From NCBI GenBank assembly GCA_946545765.1, contig CAMNNS010000007.1:1-22149 (forward strand): a stretch of 22,149 bases of DNA. The letters are read 5' to 3'. This DNA is from an uncultured Bacteroidales bacterium. Lineage in GTDB: Bacteria > Bacteroidota > Bacteroidia > Bacteroidales > UBA932. Position numbers and translations under genes: made by a program. This document shows, piece after piece, positions 16,845 to 22,149 of the stretch. Position 1 is the first letter of the stretch, and each line of letters opens with the position of its first letter. The notes under the pieces are model-generated. The model saw nothing but the letters and a program-made list of their open reading frames with translations. It was not told the origin of the DNA and ran no database searches.

Positions 16845-16845
16845 T

Positions 16846-17481
16846 ATGAATAATGTTTACTTTGTAAGTGGAATAGATACCGATGCAGGAAAGAGTTATG
16901 CAACTGCTTATATAGCAAAAATGTGGAATCGTATCGGGATAAAGACAATAACTCAAAAATTTATTCAAACGGGGAATAGTGGTTCAAGTGAAGATATAGA
17001 ACTTCATAGAAAAATAATGGAGATGGAATTTTTAGAGGATAAAGAGGGGCTAACTGCACCCGAGATTTTTTCTTATCCCGCCTCTCCGTTACTTGCTTCA
17101 AAAATAGATAACAGAGAGATAAATTTTAATAAGATAGAGAAAGCAACAGCTGTATTATCAGAAAGATACGATAGAGTTCTTTTGGAAGGTGCAGGTGGAT
17201 TAATGGTGCCTCTAACAGAGAAAATGTTAACAATAGATTACCTGATGGCAAAGGGTTATCCTTTGATTTTTGTTACAAATGGTAAACTTGGTAGTGTTAA
17301 TCATACCCTTCTAAGCTTAGAAGCAATTGAACGCAGAGGAATTCAAATAGCAATTTTTGCATACAATCTTTTTCCAATTGTAGAGGAGAATATTATCCAA
17401 GAAGATACAAAACTCTATTTTAGAGATTGTGTTGCAAAAAGATTTCCAAGTGCAGAGTTTTTAGAGATACCAGTTTTATAA
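16846..17481 (+). CDS. bioD: ATP-dependent dethiobiotin synthetase
   Basis: This enzyme carboxylates and closes 7,8-diaminopelargonate to dethiobiotin, using ATP and CO2, between BioA and BioB. The P-loop is GIDTDAGKSYATAY (9-22), with the family's TDxGKT/S. QTGNSGSSEDIELHR and PASPLLAS follow, and the second signature is LLEGAGGLMVPL. The 211 residues are normal for BioD (about 220). It lies on the same strand as the bio operon but is separated from bioC by menA, so it must have its own promoter. The 3' hairpin that follows has its T-run on the other strand, so a forward terminator for bioD is not evident. Confidence 0.95.
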   Translation: MNNVYFVSGIDTDAGKSYATAYIAKMWNRIGIKTITQKFIQTGNSGSSEDIELHRKIMEMEFLEDKEGLTAPEIFSYPASPLLASKIDNREINFNKIEKATAVLSERYDRVLLEGAGGLMVPLTEKMLTIDYLMAKGYPLIFVTNGKLGSVNHTLLSLEAIERRGIQIAIFAYNLFPIVEENIIQEDTKLYFRDCVAKRFPSAEFLEIPVL

Positions 17482-17490
17482 AGCTATGAT

Positions 17491-17528
17491 AAAAAAAACA
17501 CACTCCTAAAGGGTAAAACTTTAGAAGT
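17491..17528 (-). terminator. intrinsic terminator of the minus-strand lipoprotein gene
   Basis: CTCCTAAAG (17503-17511) and CTTTAGAAG (17519-17527) form a stem. Its single mismatch becomes a G-U pair in minus-strand RNA, and one further A-T pair extends it outside. On the minus strand it is followed, after a few bases, by eight T (17498-17491). It lies about 29 bases after the lipoprotein stop codon. Confidence 0.7.
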
Positions 17529-17556
17529 ATGCTATCTGCTATCAAATTTCTAAATT

Positions 17557-18015
17557 TTATTTCTGTTTAAAGACAAATGTCTGACCACCATACTGAACAA
17601 ACTCTAAACTCATCTGTTCTTTGCTAATTTCCCCTTTAGCAATATTATTAAGAGTTAGTGACGAACGATCTTCCATTAAGGGGTCACTAAAATCACACCA
17701 TAGTTGAATAGTTGAGCGTTCTATATGGGGGTTAAAGTTTCTAACTACTCCTCTTGTTGTCTGAGTATCGGTGTTTTCTCCCATTATAATTTTTTCTTTA
17801 AGGGTATATTCCAACCCAACATTATCTTGAAATAATATTTCCATTTCAGCATCAAATGTATTACCCTCTATTGTGTATTTACCAGAGGCAACCCATGTAG
17901 TTCCGTCTAATTCAAGAATTGTTTCTTGAGGAGGTGGGTCTTCTTCAAGGCAAGATGAAAGGATAAAAATAGAAGCCACAAGTGCTATTACCAAAAATAA
18001 CTTATTTTTCAACAT
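17557..18015 (-). CDS. small lipoprotein of unknown function, beta-rich
   Basis: The protein has 152 residues with a lipoprotein signal (MLKNKLFLVIALVASIFILS) and lipobox LSSC (Cys22). A short acidic/proline linker (LEEDPPPQE) follows. The mature domain opens with LDGTTWVASGKYTIEG, then consists of alternating strands ending in MSLEFVQYGGQTFVFKQK. The TTW..G opening and the closing strand resemble lipocalin-like Bacteroidales lipoproteins, but I cannot name the family. The partial gene at 21887-22149 ends in a similar way. It has its own -7 box and terminator and is divergent from the kinase/PqqD cassette. Confidence 0.85.
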   Translation of the reverse strand: MLKNKLFLVIALVASIFILSSCLEEDPPPQETILELDGTTWVASGKYTIEGNTFDAEMEILFQDNVGLEYTLKEKIIMGENTDTQTTRGVVRNFNPHIERSTIQLWCDFSDPLMEDRSSLTLNNIAKGEISKEQMSLEFVQYGGQTFVFKQK

Positions 18016-18049
18016 ATTTTAAATGAATTAAAGATAATTAGTTTACTCG

Positions 18050-18057
18050 CAAATATA
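18050..18057 (-). promoter_or_regulatory. -7 box of the lipoprotein promoter
   Basis: On the minus strand this reads TATATTTG (exact TAnnTTTG), 34 bases before the lipoprotein ATG. The surrounding run of alternating TA weakens the call slightly. Confidence 0.5.
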
Positions 18058-18094
18058 TATATGTTTATGTATATAAACAAATTTTTAAGTTACT

Positions 18095-18151
18095 AAGTTC
18101 AATTAGTAAATGCAACATTATAAAGCTCTACAATTAATTAAAAAGAGGGAT
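18095..18151. repeat. imperfect 57-bp direct repeat, copy B
   Basis: Partner of 16723-16779 (46 of 57 identical, same orientation). It lies between the divergent lipoprotein and kinase genes, 58 bases before the kinase ATG. A short frame inside it (18110-18166, 18 codons from ATGCAACAT) is not kept in copy A, which stops after 7 codons, so the repeat is more likely non-coding. Confidence 0.85.
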
Positions 18152-18178
18152 TTTATAATGACCTAAATTAAAAAATTG

Positions 18179-18186
18179 TATCTTTA
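18179..18186 (+). promoter_or_regulatory. near-consensus -7 box before the kinase gene
   Basis: TATCTTTA differs from TAnnTTTG only in the last base. It places the transcript start near 18193, which favours the ATG at 18210 over the upstream TTG at 18192 as the kinase start. Confidence 0.45.
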
Positions 18187-18209
18187 CAAAGTTGTTAAAT
18201 GGTAGCCTT

Positions 18210-19181
18210 ATGTTTTTCTATTATAAAGTTGCTAATCTTTATTTTGGTTTAGATATAGAAGAGAATGACCCCTTGCTTAATAGGCTTTCCAATTTTGAAC
18301 CCTTTAAAGTTGCTGAAGATGTGACAGATAGAGGAGAAGAGAGGTTTGGGAGTTTGTACCTTTTTTCTTTAAAACTTGTTAATGATATTTCTTTAAATCC
18401 TGCTTCTCAAATATTTGAAGAGTATAAATTGAAAGAACCCTTTTCTGTTTTTAAAGAGATAGATAAAACCATCGTATTTTATTCATTATCAAATTATAAA
18501 GAGAGTAATCATAGTAGCGGGAATGATTATGATATTCTTTTTTCTGTCCCGATAAAACAAAAGAACTTAGGGCTTTTGAAAATGAGAAACTCTTATAAAA
18601 AAGGATACTTATACGCTTATGGCCCAGAAAGTGCACGCCATTTCTCTTTAAATAATTCTCTTATGTTAATGTATGCTTGTTGTGGTTGTTCTAAAGGGGT
18701 TTTGTTGCAACACGCATCGGTGATAAAAAAGGGAGAAAATGGGTATCTTTTTTTAGGGGAAAGCGGAACAGGAAAAAGTACTCATAGTAGGTTGTGGCTC
18801 AGTCATATACCAGACACAGAATTATTAAACGATGATAATCCGGCAATAAGGATTGATAATAATGGAGATATTTTTGTCTTTGGTACGCCGTGGAGTGGTA
18901 AAACTCATTGTTATAAAAACGATTTTGCAAAAGTTGGTGGCTTTGTTCATTTAAAACAAGCTCCTTATAATAAGATAGATAGATTAAGTGGAGTTATGGC
19001 TTATGCAAAGCTAATCCCAACTTTTTCTAACTTAAAATGGGAGAGTTATATGGCAGATGAAGTTCATAGGTTAATCTCTGTTTTGTTAGATAAATGTAAT
19101 ATATTTGAATTGGAATGTCTCCCCGATAAAGAGGCTGCTGAGCTATCTTATATGACATTAAAAAATAATGATGGAGAGTAA
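18210..19181 (+). CDS. HprK-like P-loop kinase of a peptide-maturation cassette
   Basis: The 323-residue protein has an uncharacterised N-terminal half. Its C-terminal half is an HPr-kinase/PEPCK-like P-loop fold: HASVIKKGENGYLFLGESGTGKST (Walker A at 183-191), LLNDDNPAIRI (paired aspartates about 207-209) and the second glycine loop FGTPWSGKTH (224-233). Such kinases occur in lasso-peptide and other RiPP clusters, where one (paeninodin) phosphorylates the precursor's C-terminal serine. No HPr or PTS gene is near, so carbon-catabolite control is unlikely. The frame is open from a TTG at 18192, but the ATG at 18210 fits the promoter and reads MFFYYKVANLYFGLDI. It overlaps the peptidase gene by 14 bases, so translation is coupled. 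The substrate is unknown. Confidence 0.85.
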   Translation: MFFYYKVANLYFGLDIEENDPLLNRLSNFEPFKVAEDVTDRGEERFGSLYLFSLKLVNDISLNPASQIFEEYKLKEPFSVFKEIDKTIVFYSLSNYKESNHSSGNDYDILFSVPIKQKNLGLLKMRNSYKKGYLYAYGPESARHFSLNNSLMLMYACCGCSKGVLLQHASVIKKGENGYLFLGESGTGKSTHSRLWLSHIPDTELLNDDNPAIRIDNNGDIFVFGTPWSGKTHCYKNDFAKVGGFVHLKQAPYNKIDRLSGVMAYAKLIPTFSNLKWESYMADEVHRLISVLLDKCNIFELECLPDKEAAELSYMTLKNNDGE

Positions 19182-19680
19182 ATCAATTACCGATAATAAT
19201 CTTTTTTTCAAAGAGATAGAATCTTTATTAGTTGAGGGCAATAATGTAACAATAAAGGTCAAGGGTAATAGTATGCTCCCTTTTATAGTGAATGAAAGAG
19301 ATAGTGTAATACTCAAAAAAACAGAAAATTATCTTGTTGGTGATATTGTTTTAGCAAAGATTTTCGGATTGGAGAAGGGGCGAAAAAAAAGGAGTGCAGA
19401 TAATTATGTTTTGCACAGAATTAGAAAAATATCTGGCGATATAGTAACTTTGGAAGGTGATGGGAATTTAGGAATGGAGGAGTATTGTTATCGCGATAAG
19501 ATAATAGCTAAAGTAGATACTATTATTTATAATGGTAAGAATAAGAATCCCGATAGTTTTTGTCATAAAATAAAATATAGATTGTGGATTAGTATAAAAT
19601 TTTTAAGGAGGTATTTTTTAGGAGTTTATAGAAGATTGCCATGGCTAAAAAAATACACATTTTATGTAGATAATAATTAG
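19168..19680 (+). CDS. S24/S26-like serine peptidase of the cassette
   Basis: The 170-residue protein has a signal-peptidase-like fold. The nucleophile motif is VKGNSMLPFI with Ser35. RDSVILKK and VGDIVLAKI form the usual beta box. The second motif is VLHRIRKISGDIVTLEGDGN, with His83 and Asp98. The LHRI motif points to the SipW/archaeal Ser-His type rather than the Ser-Lys type of LepB. A basic insert (EKGRKKRSADN, 69-79) separates the two. The C-terminus (about 118-160) is basic and aromatic and could lie on a membrane, but there is no clear N-terminal anchor. By context it probably trims a leader or signal from the exported peptide. ATG at 19168 or the next ATG at 19171; the gene is 4 nt from the PqqD-like gene. 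Confidence 0.85.
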   Translation: MMESKSITDNNLFFKEIESLLVEGNNVTIKVKGNSMLPFIVNERDSVILKKTENYLVGDIVLAKIFGLEKGRKKRSADNYVLHRIRKISGDIVTLEGDGNLGMEEYCYRDKIIAKVDTIIYNGKNKNPDSFCHKIKYRLWISIKFLRRYFLGVYRRLPWLKKYTFYVDNN

Positions 19681-19684
19681 AGAT

Positions 19685-19963
19685 ATGAAGATAAAAAAAG
19701 GTTTTACCCTCCGAAAAATTGCAGGCGAATATATTATCGTAGCAGAGGGGAAAGAGAATATAGATTTTAATAAAATAATTGTTTTAAACGAGACTGCAAA
19801 GTTTTTGTGGGAGAGGTTCTGTGATAAAGATTTTGTGATAAATGATTTAGTGGATGCTCTATTGGAAGAGTATGAAGTAGATAGAGACAGAGCTAAGAAA
19901 GATGTAGAGTTACTATTAAAACAGTTTAACAATTCTCAGCTTTTAGAAGATTTTAAAGAATAA
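19685..19963 (+). CDS. PqqD-like RiPP recognition element (peptide chaperone)
   Basis: The 92-residue protein matches PqqD along its whole length: FTLRKIAGEYIIVAEG, then FNKIIVLNETAKFLWERF, then a C-terminal three-helix part (LVDALLEEYEVDRDRAKKDV, ELLLKQFNNSQLL). PqqD proteins bind the leader of a ribosomally made peptide and present it to the modifying enzymes. Here the LNETA..LW core and the winged-helix part are complete, so it should be functional. It is 4 nt after the peptidase gene, and its TAA shares one base with the ATG of the ABC transporter. No PqqE-type radical SAM gene is present in the window. Confidence 0.92.
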   Translation: MKIKKGFTLRKIAGEYIIVAEGKENIDFNKIIVLNETAKFLWERFCDKDFVINDLVDALLEEYEVDRDRAKKDVELLLKQFNNSQLLEDFKE

Positions 19964-21645
19964 TGCGTTTTTATAAGTTTATAAAAAGAGATTTAAAGTG
20001 GTTGTTACACGCCTCTAAAGGGGTAAAATGGAGGATTTTTGCAAATATCTTCTTAGGATTGATTAGGATTTTGGCGGCCTTCCTTTTTATCTATTTTAGC
20101 AAAGAGATTATAGATACTGCAACTATCTCATTTTCCGAAAATCGTGGAGAAGAGTTGGCACCAAAGATGTTATGGTTGGCAGTAAGTTTAATATTATTGA
20201 AAGGGTTACAAATAAGTGCAAACATTTTAGAGAGTTATCTTACTGTTCAGACAGAAATTAGGATGAAGAATAATCTTCGGCTACAGCTTTTTGACCATTT
20301 GATAATGGCTAAGTGGAGTGGTTCAGAAGATTTTCATACAGGAGATTTAATTAATAGGCTTGAAGAGGATGTTCGAGTTATATCGGCAACAATATGTAGA
20401 ATTTTTCATAGGGTATTTTTGACAATTATAAACTTAGTAGTGGCATTTATAATTTTATGTTCAAAAAATTATATGTTGGCGATAGGTCTTTTAATAATTA
20501 TGCCTTTCTTTCTAATATTAAGCAGAATATACATATCGAGAGTAAAGAAAATAACAACAAAAATAAGAAATACAGATAGTAAAATTCAAAGCAAATTGCA
20601 AGAAAGTATTCTTCATAGAAGTCTAATTCAATCCATGGAGAAAGAGGGATTTATAAGCAGTGCAATAGATGATAGCCAAGGAGAGTTGTATGATCAAACA
20701 ATGGAGAGGACGAGGTTTAGTGTTTTTGCGAGAATTATGACAGCAATAGGTTTTACCGGTGGTTATTTAGCTGTTTTCTTATATAGTGTATGGAAGATAA
20801 AATCTGGGCAAATTACATTTGGCGACATGACCGCTTTCTTGCAGTTAGTTAACCATATACAGGGTCCAACAGTTGAACTCAATAGACAATTTGGAGATAT
20901 TATTCATTCTACAGTTTCTATAGAAAGGCTTATTGAGTTGCAAAATATTCCGTCAGAAAAACAGAGAGAAAATAGAATCTTGAAAGGGGTAGCAGGTATA
21001 AGATTTTCTGATGTTACATTCAGATACCCTTCGGGGAAAAGAGACATATTAAGAAATTTTACTTATGATTTTAAGCCCGGGACAGCAAATGCTATTATTG
21101 GTGAAACCGGTTCTGGAAAGAGTACGGCAATTCGTTTAATGTTGGCTCTTTTAGATCCACAAAAAGGTAAGATAGAGATATATAATAACAACGGAGAGAG
21201 CTATATTATAGATAATGCAACAAGGGGAAATATAGCTTATATCCCACAAGGCAACTCTCTTTTGAGTGGGACAATTAGAGAGAACTTACTATTAGGAGAT
21301 AGTAGAGCTACAGAGGAAGATATGTATAAAGTTTTACACACAGCTGCTGCAGATTTTGTTAATGAACTTTCAGATGGATTAGATACTAAAACTATGGAAC
21401 GAGGGGTAGGATTAAGTGAAGGTCAAGCTCAGCGAATAGCAATTGCAAGGGGTTTGTTAAGACCGGGAAGCATTATGATTTTAGATGAATTTTCTTCCTC
21501 GTTAGATCCTGCTACAGAAGAGGTGCTAATCAAGAGATTAATAAATGATTATAATGAAAAGACAATGATTTTTGTTACTCATAGAGAGAAGATAGTGGAG
21601 TATTGTTCTAATGTTGTAAAATTAGAAAGACTAAATGAATCTTAA
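19963..21645 (+). CDS. ABC exporter (fused membrane and ATPase domains)
   Basis: This is a 560-residue half-transporter of the MsbA/peptide-exporter type. Residues 25-320 are a six-helix type-1 exporter domain, with helices near 25-45, 68-90, 148-165, 170-190 and 258-280. The ATPase domain covers 345-560: Walker A GETGSGKST (380-388), Q-loop YIPQGN (427-431), signature LSEGQAQR (484-491), Walker B IMILDE (504-509) and the switch His540 in VTHR. There is no N-terminal C39 peptidase, consistent with leader cleavage being left to the neighbouring S26-like protein. The ATG overlaps the PqqD-like stop by one base. No terminator is seen before the tRNA promoter. The cargo is probably the cassette's peptide, by context. 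Confidence 0.92.
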   Translation: MRFYKFIKRDLKWLLHASKGVKWRIFANIFLGLIRILAAFLFIYFSKEIIDTATISFSENRGEELAPKMLWLAVSLILLKGLQISANILESYLTVQTEIRMKNNLRLQLFDHLIMAKWSGSEDFHTGDLINRLEEDVRVISATICRIFHRVFLTIINLVVAFIILCSKNYMLAIGLLIIMPFFLILSRIYISRVKKITTKIRNTDSKIQSKLQESILHRSLIQSMEKEGFISSAIDDSQGELYDQTMERTRFSVFARIMTAIGFTGGYLAVFLYSVWKIKSGQITFGDMTAFLQLVNHIQGPTVELNRQFGDIIHSTVSIERLIELQNIPSEKQRENRILKGVAGIRFSDVTFRYPSGKRDILRNFTYDFKPGTANAIIGETGSGKSTAIRLMLALLDPQKGKIEIYNNNGESYIIDNATRGNIAYIPQGNSLLSGTIRENLLLGDSRATEEDMYKVLHTAAADFVNELSDGLDTKTMERGVGLSEGQAQRIAIARGLLRPGSIMILDEFSSSLDPATEEVLIKRLINDYNEKTMIFVTHREKIVEYCSNVVKLERLNES

Positions 21646-21671
21646 TTTATATAAAGTGAGAAGATTTTTAG

Positions 21672-21679
21672 TATCTTTG
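21672..21679 (+). promoter_or_regulatory. -7 box of the tRNA-Leu promoter
   Basis: TATCTTTG matches TAnnTTTG exactly and lies 10 bases before the first base of the tRNA, the normal spacing. No -33 TTTG is seen. Confidence 0.65.
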
Positions 21680-21689
21680 CATACGATTT

Positions 21690-21772
21690 GCCCAGGTGGT
21701 GGAATGGTAGACACGCTACTTTGAGGGGGTAGTGCCAGTAATGGTGTGCAGGTTCGACTCTTGTCCTGGGCA
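21690..21772 (+). tRNA. tRNA-Leu (anticodon GAG)
   Basis: The acceptor stem GCCCAGG (21690-21696) pairs with CCTGGGC (21765-21771), and the discriminator is A21772. The anticodon stem CTACT/GGTAG encloses the loop TTGAGGG, giving anticodon GAG, which reads CUC and CUU. A long variable arm with GCCA/TGGT pairing marks a class II tRNA, as expected for leucine. The T-arm loop is TTCGACT. The 3' CCA is not encoded. Length 83. It has its own promoter and terminator. Confidence 0.95.
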
Positions 21773-21778
21773 CAATAG

Positions 21779-21818
21779 ATAAAGAGACAGATTTTTGTCT
21801 GTCTCTTTATTTATTTTT
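21779..21818 (+). terminator. intrinsic terminator of the tRNA-Leu gene
   Basis: ATAAAGAGACAGA (21779-21791) and TCTGTCTCTTTAT (21798-21810) are perfect 13-bp complements around a 6-base loop. They are followed by TTATTTTT on the + strand. Confidence 0.9.
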
Positions 21819-21820
21819 AC

Positions 21821-21856
21821 AAAAATCCCCCAAAAGTATGACTATATTTTGGGGGA
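21821..21856 (-). terminator. intrinsic terminator of the right-edge minus-strand gene
   Basis: TCCCCCAAAA (21826-21835) and TTTTGGGGGA (21847-21856) are perfect 10-bp complements with an 11-base loop. On the minus strand the stem is followed by five T (21825-21821). It lies about 30 bases after the stop of the partial gene and faces the tRNA terminator. Confidence 0.85.
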
Positions 21857-21886
21857 TAAATTCATATCATACAAAGTTGTCAAACT

Positions 21887-22149
21887 TTATTTCATTTTTA
21901 AGACTATTTGTTGCTCCATAAAAGTCAATGTCATCTTATTGCCACTAACTACAGCTTTGATAGTCTCAACAACATCCCCTTCGTACATTATGTTTAACTG
22001 TAAGTTAGGTTTGTTGTAAACATATTCTCCCGAGTCATCATATTTGTGAGTATTTCCATCAATGGTCAATTCGTAGTGTAAATCAAAGTTGTTGCCAGTT
22101 GGAGAGAATTTAATTTGACCAGTATAAGGAACATTCATAACAGGATCTT
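21887..22149 (-). CDS. partial small beta-rich protein, unknown, cut by the right edge
   Basis: Only the C-terminal part is present; the frame is open through the last base, so the ATG at 22138 is probably internal. The visible part alternates strands (YTGQIKFSPTGNNFDLHYEL, LQLNIMYEGDVVETIKAVV) and ends in GNKMTLTFMEQQIVLKMK. That ending resembles the ending of the lipoprotein at 17557-18015 (EQMSLEFVQYGGQTFVFKQK) in spacing and strand pattern. Both are minus-strand genes flanking the kinase/PqqD/ABC cassette, and both have clean intrinsic terminators. A lipocalin-like lipoprotein is a reasonable guess, but its N-terminus is outside the window. Confidence 0.7.
   Translation of the reverse strand, partial: DPVMNVPYTGQIKFSPTGNNFDLHYELTIDGNTHKYDDSGEYVYNKPNLQLNIMYEGDVVETIKAVVSGNKMTLTFMEQQIVLKMK

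Noticed and set aside
18110..18166. 18-codon frame (ATGCAACAT start) as a possible precursor peptide for the cassette
   Set aside because: It lies mostly within the 57-bp repeat, and the matching frame in the other copy stops after 7 codons. It also ends before the likely transcript start near 18193.
21795..22019. 74-codon + strand frame after the tRNA
   Set aside because: It begins inside the tRNA terminator hairpin, crosses the second terminator and lies antisense to the better-supported minus-strand gene.

Overview
The window comes from a low-GC member of the Bacteroidota, most likely order Bacteroidales. The grounds are an adjacent SusC/SusD pair, genes without Shine-Dalgarno sequences, several -7 boxes matching the Bacteroidetes TAnnTTTG consensus, a BioG-type biotin pathway, a menaquinone MenA, and a tRNA without an encoded CCA. 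I cannot name a genus.

Left part (1-9900): a SusC/SusD outer-membrane uptake operon with a third lipoprotein gene, closed by a clear hairpin terminator at about 6122-6173. Two envelope genes follow on the same strand: a small secreted protein and an OmpA-type lipoprotein with a glycine zipper. Converging on these from the other strand is a two-gene unit, an omega-amidase/YafV-like nitrilase followed by a secreted GHL10-type glycoside hydrolase.

Middle part (9900-17500): a biotin operon bioB-bioA-bioF-bioG-bioC on the + strand. BioC and BioG make the pimeloyl-ACP precursor, BioF and BioA carry it to diaminopelargonate, and BioB closes the ring. bioD, needed between BioA and BioB, is separated from the operon by menA on the opposite strand and by a 22-bp tandem repeat next to a probable gene remnant. 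An 8+8 bp palindrome sits where the -33 element of the bioB promoter should be and is a candidate operator.

Right part (17500-22149): a four-gene, translationally coupled cassette on the + strand: HprK-like P-loop kinase, S24/S26-like peptidase, PqqD-like RiPP recognition element and ABC exporter. This looks like a peptide maturation and export system, but no precursor peptide or other modifying enzyme is visible. It is flanked by two small minus-strand genes, a lipoprotein and a partial gene at the right edge. A tRNA-Leu(GAG) lies just downstream. The intergenic regions before bioD and before the cassette share a 57-bp imperfect direct repeat and similar promoter-proximal sequence.

The best candidates for something undescribed are the kinase/peptidase/PqqD/ABC cassette, the shared repeat upstream of it and of bioD, and an over-represented octamer palindrome, ATCGCGAT.
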